NCBI GenBank assembly: GCA_947653505.1
Contig: CANTHI010000283.1
Span: 1 to 5,393 of the forward strand
DNA length: 5,393 nucleotides
Source of the DNA: an uncultured Eubacterium sp.
GTDB lineage: Bacteria > Bacillota_A > Clostridia > Lachnospirales > Lachnospiraceae
Reading direction: 5' to 3'
Under the pieces are notes generated by a model that saw only the letters and a program-made list of their open reading frames with translations, did not search any database and was not told where the DNA came from. Positions 5,308 to 5,393 of this stretch are shown here, piece after piece; position 1 is the first letter of the stretch; each line of letters starts with the position of its first letter. Both the position numbers and the translations under genes were made by a program.

Positions 5308-5393
5308 TCTAATTGTAACATTTTGTTTTATATTATTTCTACATTCCGTAGAAATAATATAAAACAAAATGTTACAATTAGAATTATAGCACA
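5297..5393. repeat. 46-base perfect palindrome (fold-back) at right end
   Basis: Bases 5297-5342 are the exact reverse complement of 5348-5393, separated only by ATTCC (5343-5347). The outer arm ends on the last base of the window. The arms are AT-rich and do not match the fold-back at the left end. With a 46-pair stem it is far longer than an ordinary terminator, and there is no following T tract within view. Like the left end, it is most easily explained as a strand-switch chimera at a contig end. A natural large palindrome is possible. Confidence 0.93.

Noticed and set aside
1..5393. Linear replicon with hairpin telomeres at both ends
   Set aside because: The two terminal palindromes share no sequence, and the left one contains a reversed copy of coding sequence from the adjacent gene. 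The content is chromosomal housekeeping genes, and no telomere resolvase or replication gene is present. A chimeric contig end is simpler.
1..5393. CRISPR array, tRNA, rRNA, insertion sequence or riboswitch
   Set aside because: I saw no regularly spaced repeats, no tRNA or rRNA signatures, no transposase and no known riboswitch core in the gaps between genes.

Overview
The window looks like a contig from a low-to-mid GC Gram-positive bacterium of the Clostridia, most plausibly a gut Lachnospiraceae member. The grounds are inference: purine-rich ribosome binding sites, a TATAAT-type promoter, T-tract hairpin terminators, two-domain glutamine-dependent NadE, Hsp33 with the Cys-X-Cys/Cys-X2-Cys switch, and a PAP2 protein of a kind familiar from that family. 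No single marker fixes the species.

Layout, left to right. (1) 1-155 is a perfect fold-back: 54-base inverted arms around 47 bases. (2) 132-554 (+) is the C-terminal part of a PAP2-family membrane phosphatase. Its missing upstream codons can be read on the minus strand of 1-101, so this end of the sequence has been inverted. (3) A bidirectional hairpin terminator at 570-604 separates it from the convergent leftward genes. (4) 2567-642 (-) is nadE, and 3542-2646 (-) is hslO directly upstream of it. They probably form one leftward unit driven from a promoter at 3581-3609. The 78-base gap between them holds an unusual Lys/Arg-rich reading frame, in frame with hslO just after its stop. (5) A leftward terminator at 3634-3674 closes a second, more AT-rich leftward unit made of a roughly 365-residue protein of unknown function (5081-3987) and a small unknown protein (3895-3719). 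(6) 5082-5296 is an upstream region without a recognised gene. (7) 5297-5393 is a second perfect palindrome (46-base arms, 5-base loop) that runs to the last base.

Functionally, nadE and hslO are conserved housekeeping genes: the last step of NAD+ synthesis, and a redox-activated holdase chaperone. The right-hand pair has a distinctly lower GC content and no recognisable family, and looks accessory. Both ends finish in fold-backs whose outer arm stops exactly at the window edge. The simplest explanation is inverted chimeras from amplification, library preparation or assembly. The left one is supported by the protein reading, but a natural invertible switch or other real palindrome cannot be excluded from sequence alone. 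I did not find a convincing new defence or mobile system. The best leads are the basic tail after hslO, the orphan pair at the right, and the palindromic ends.
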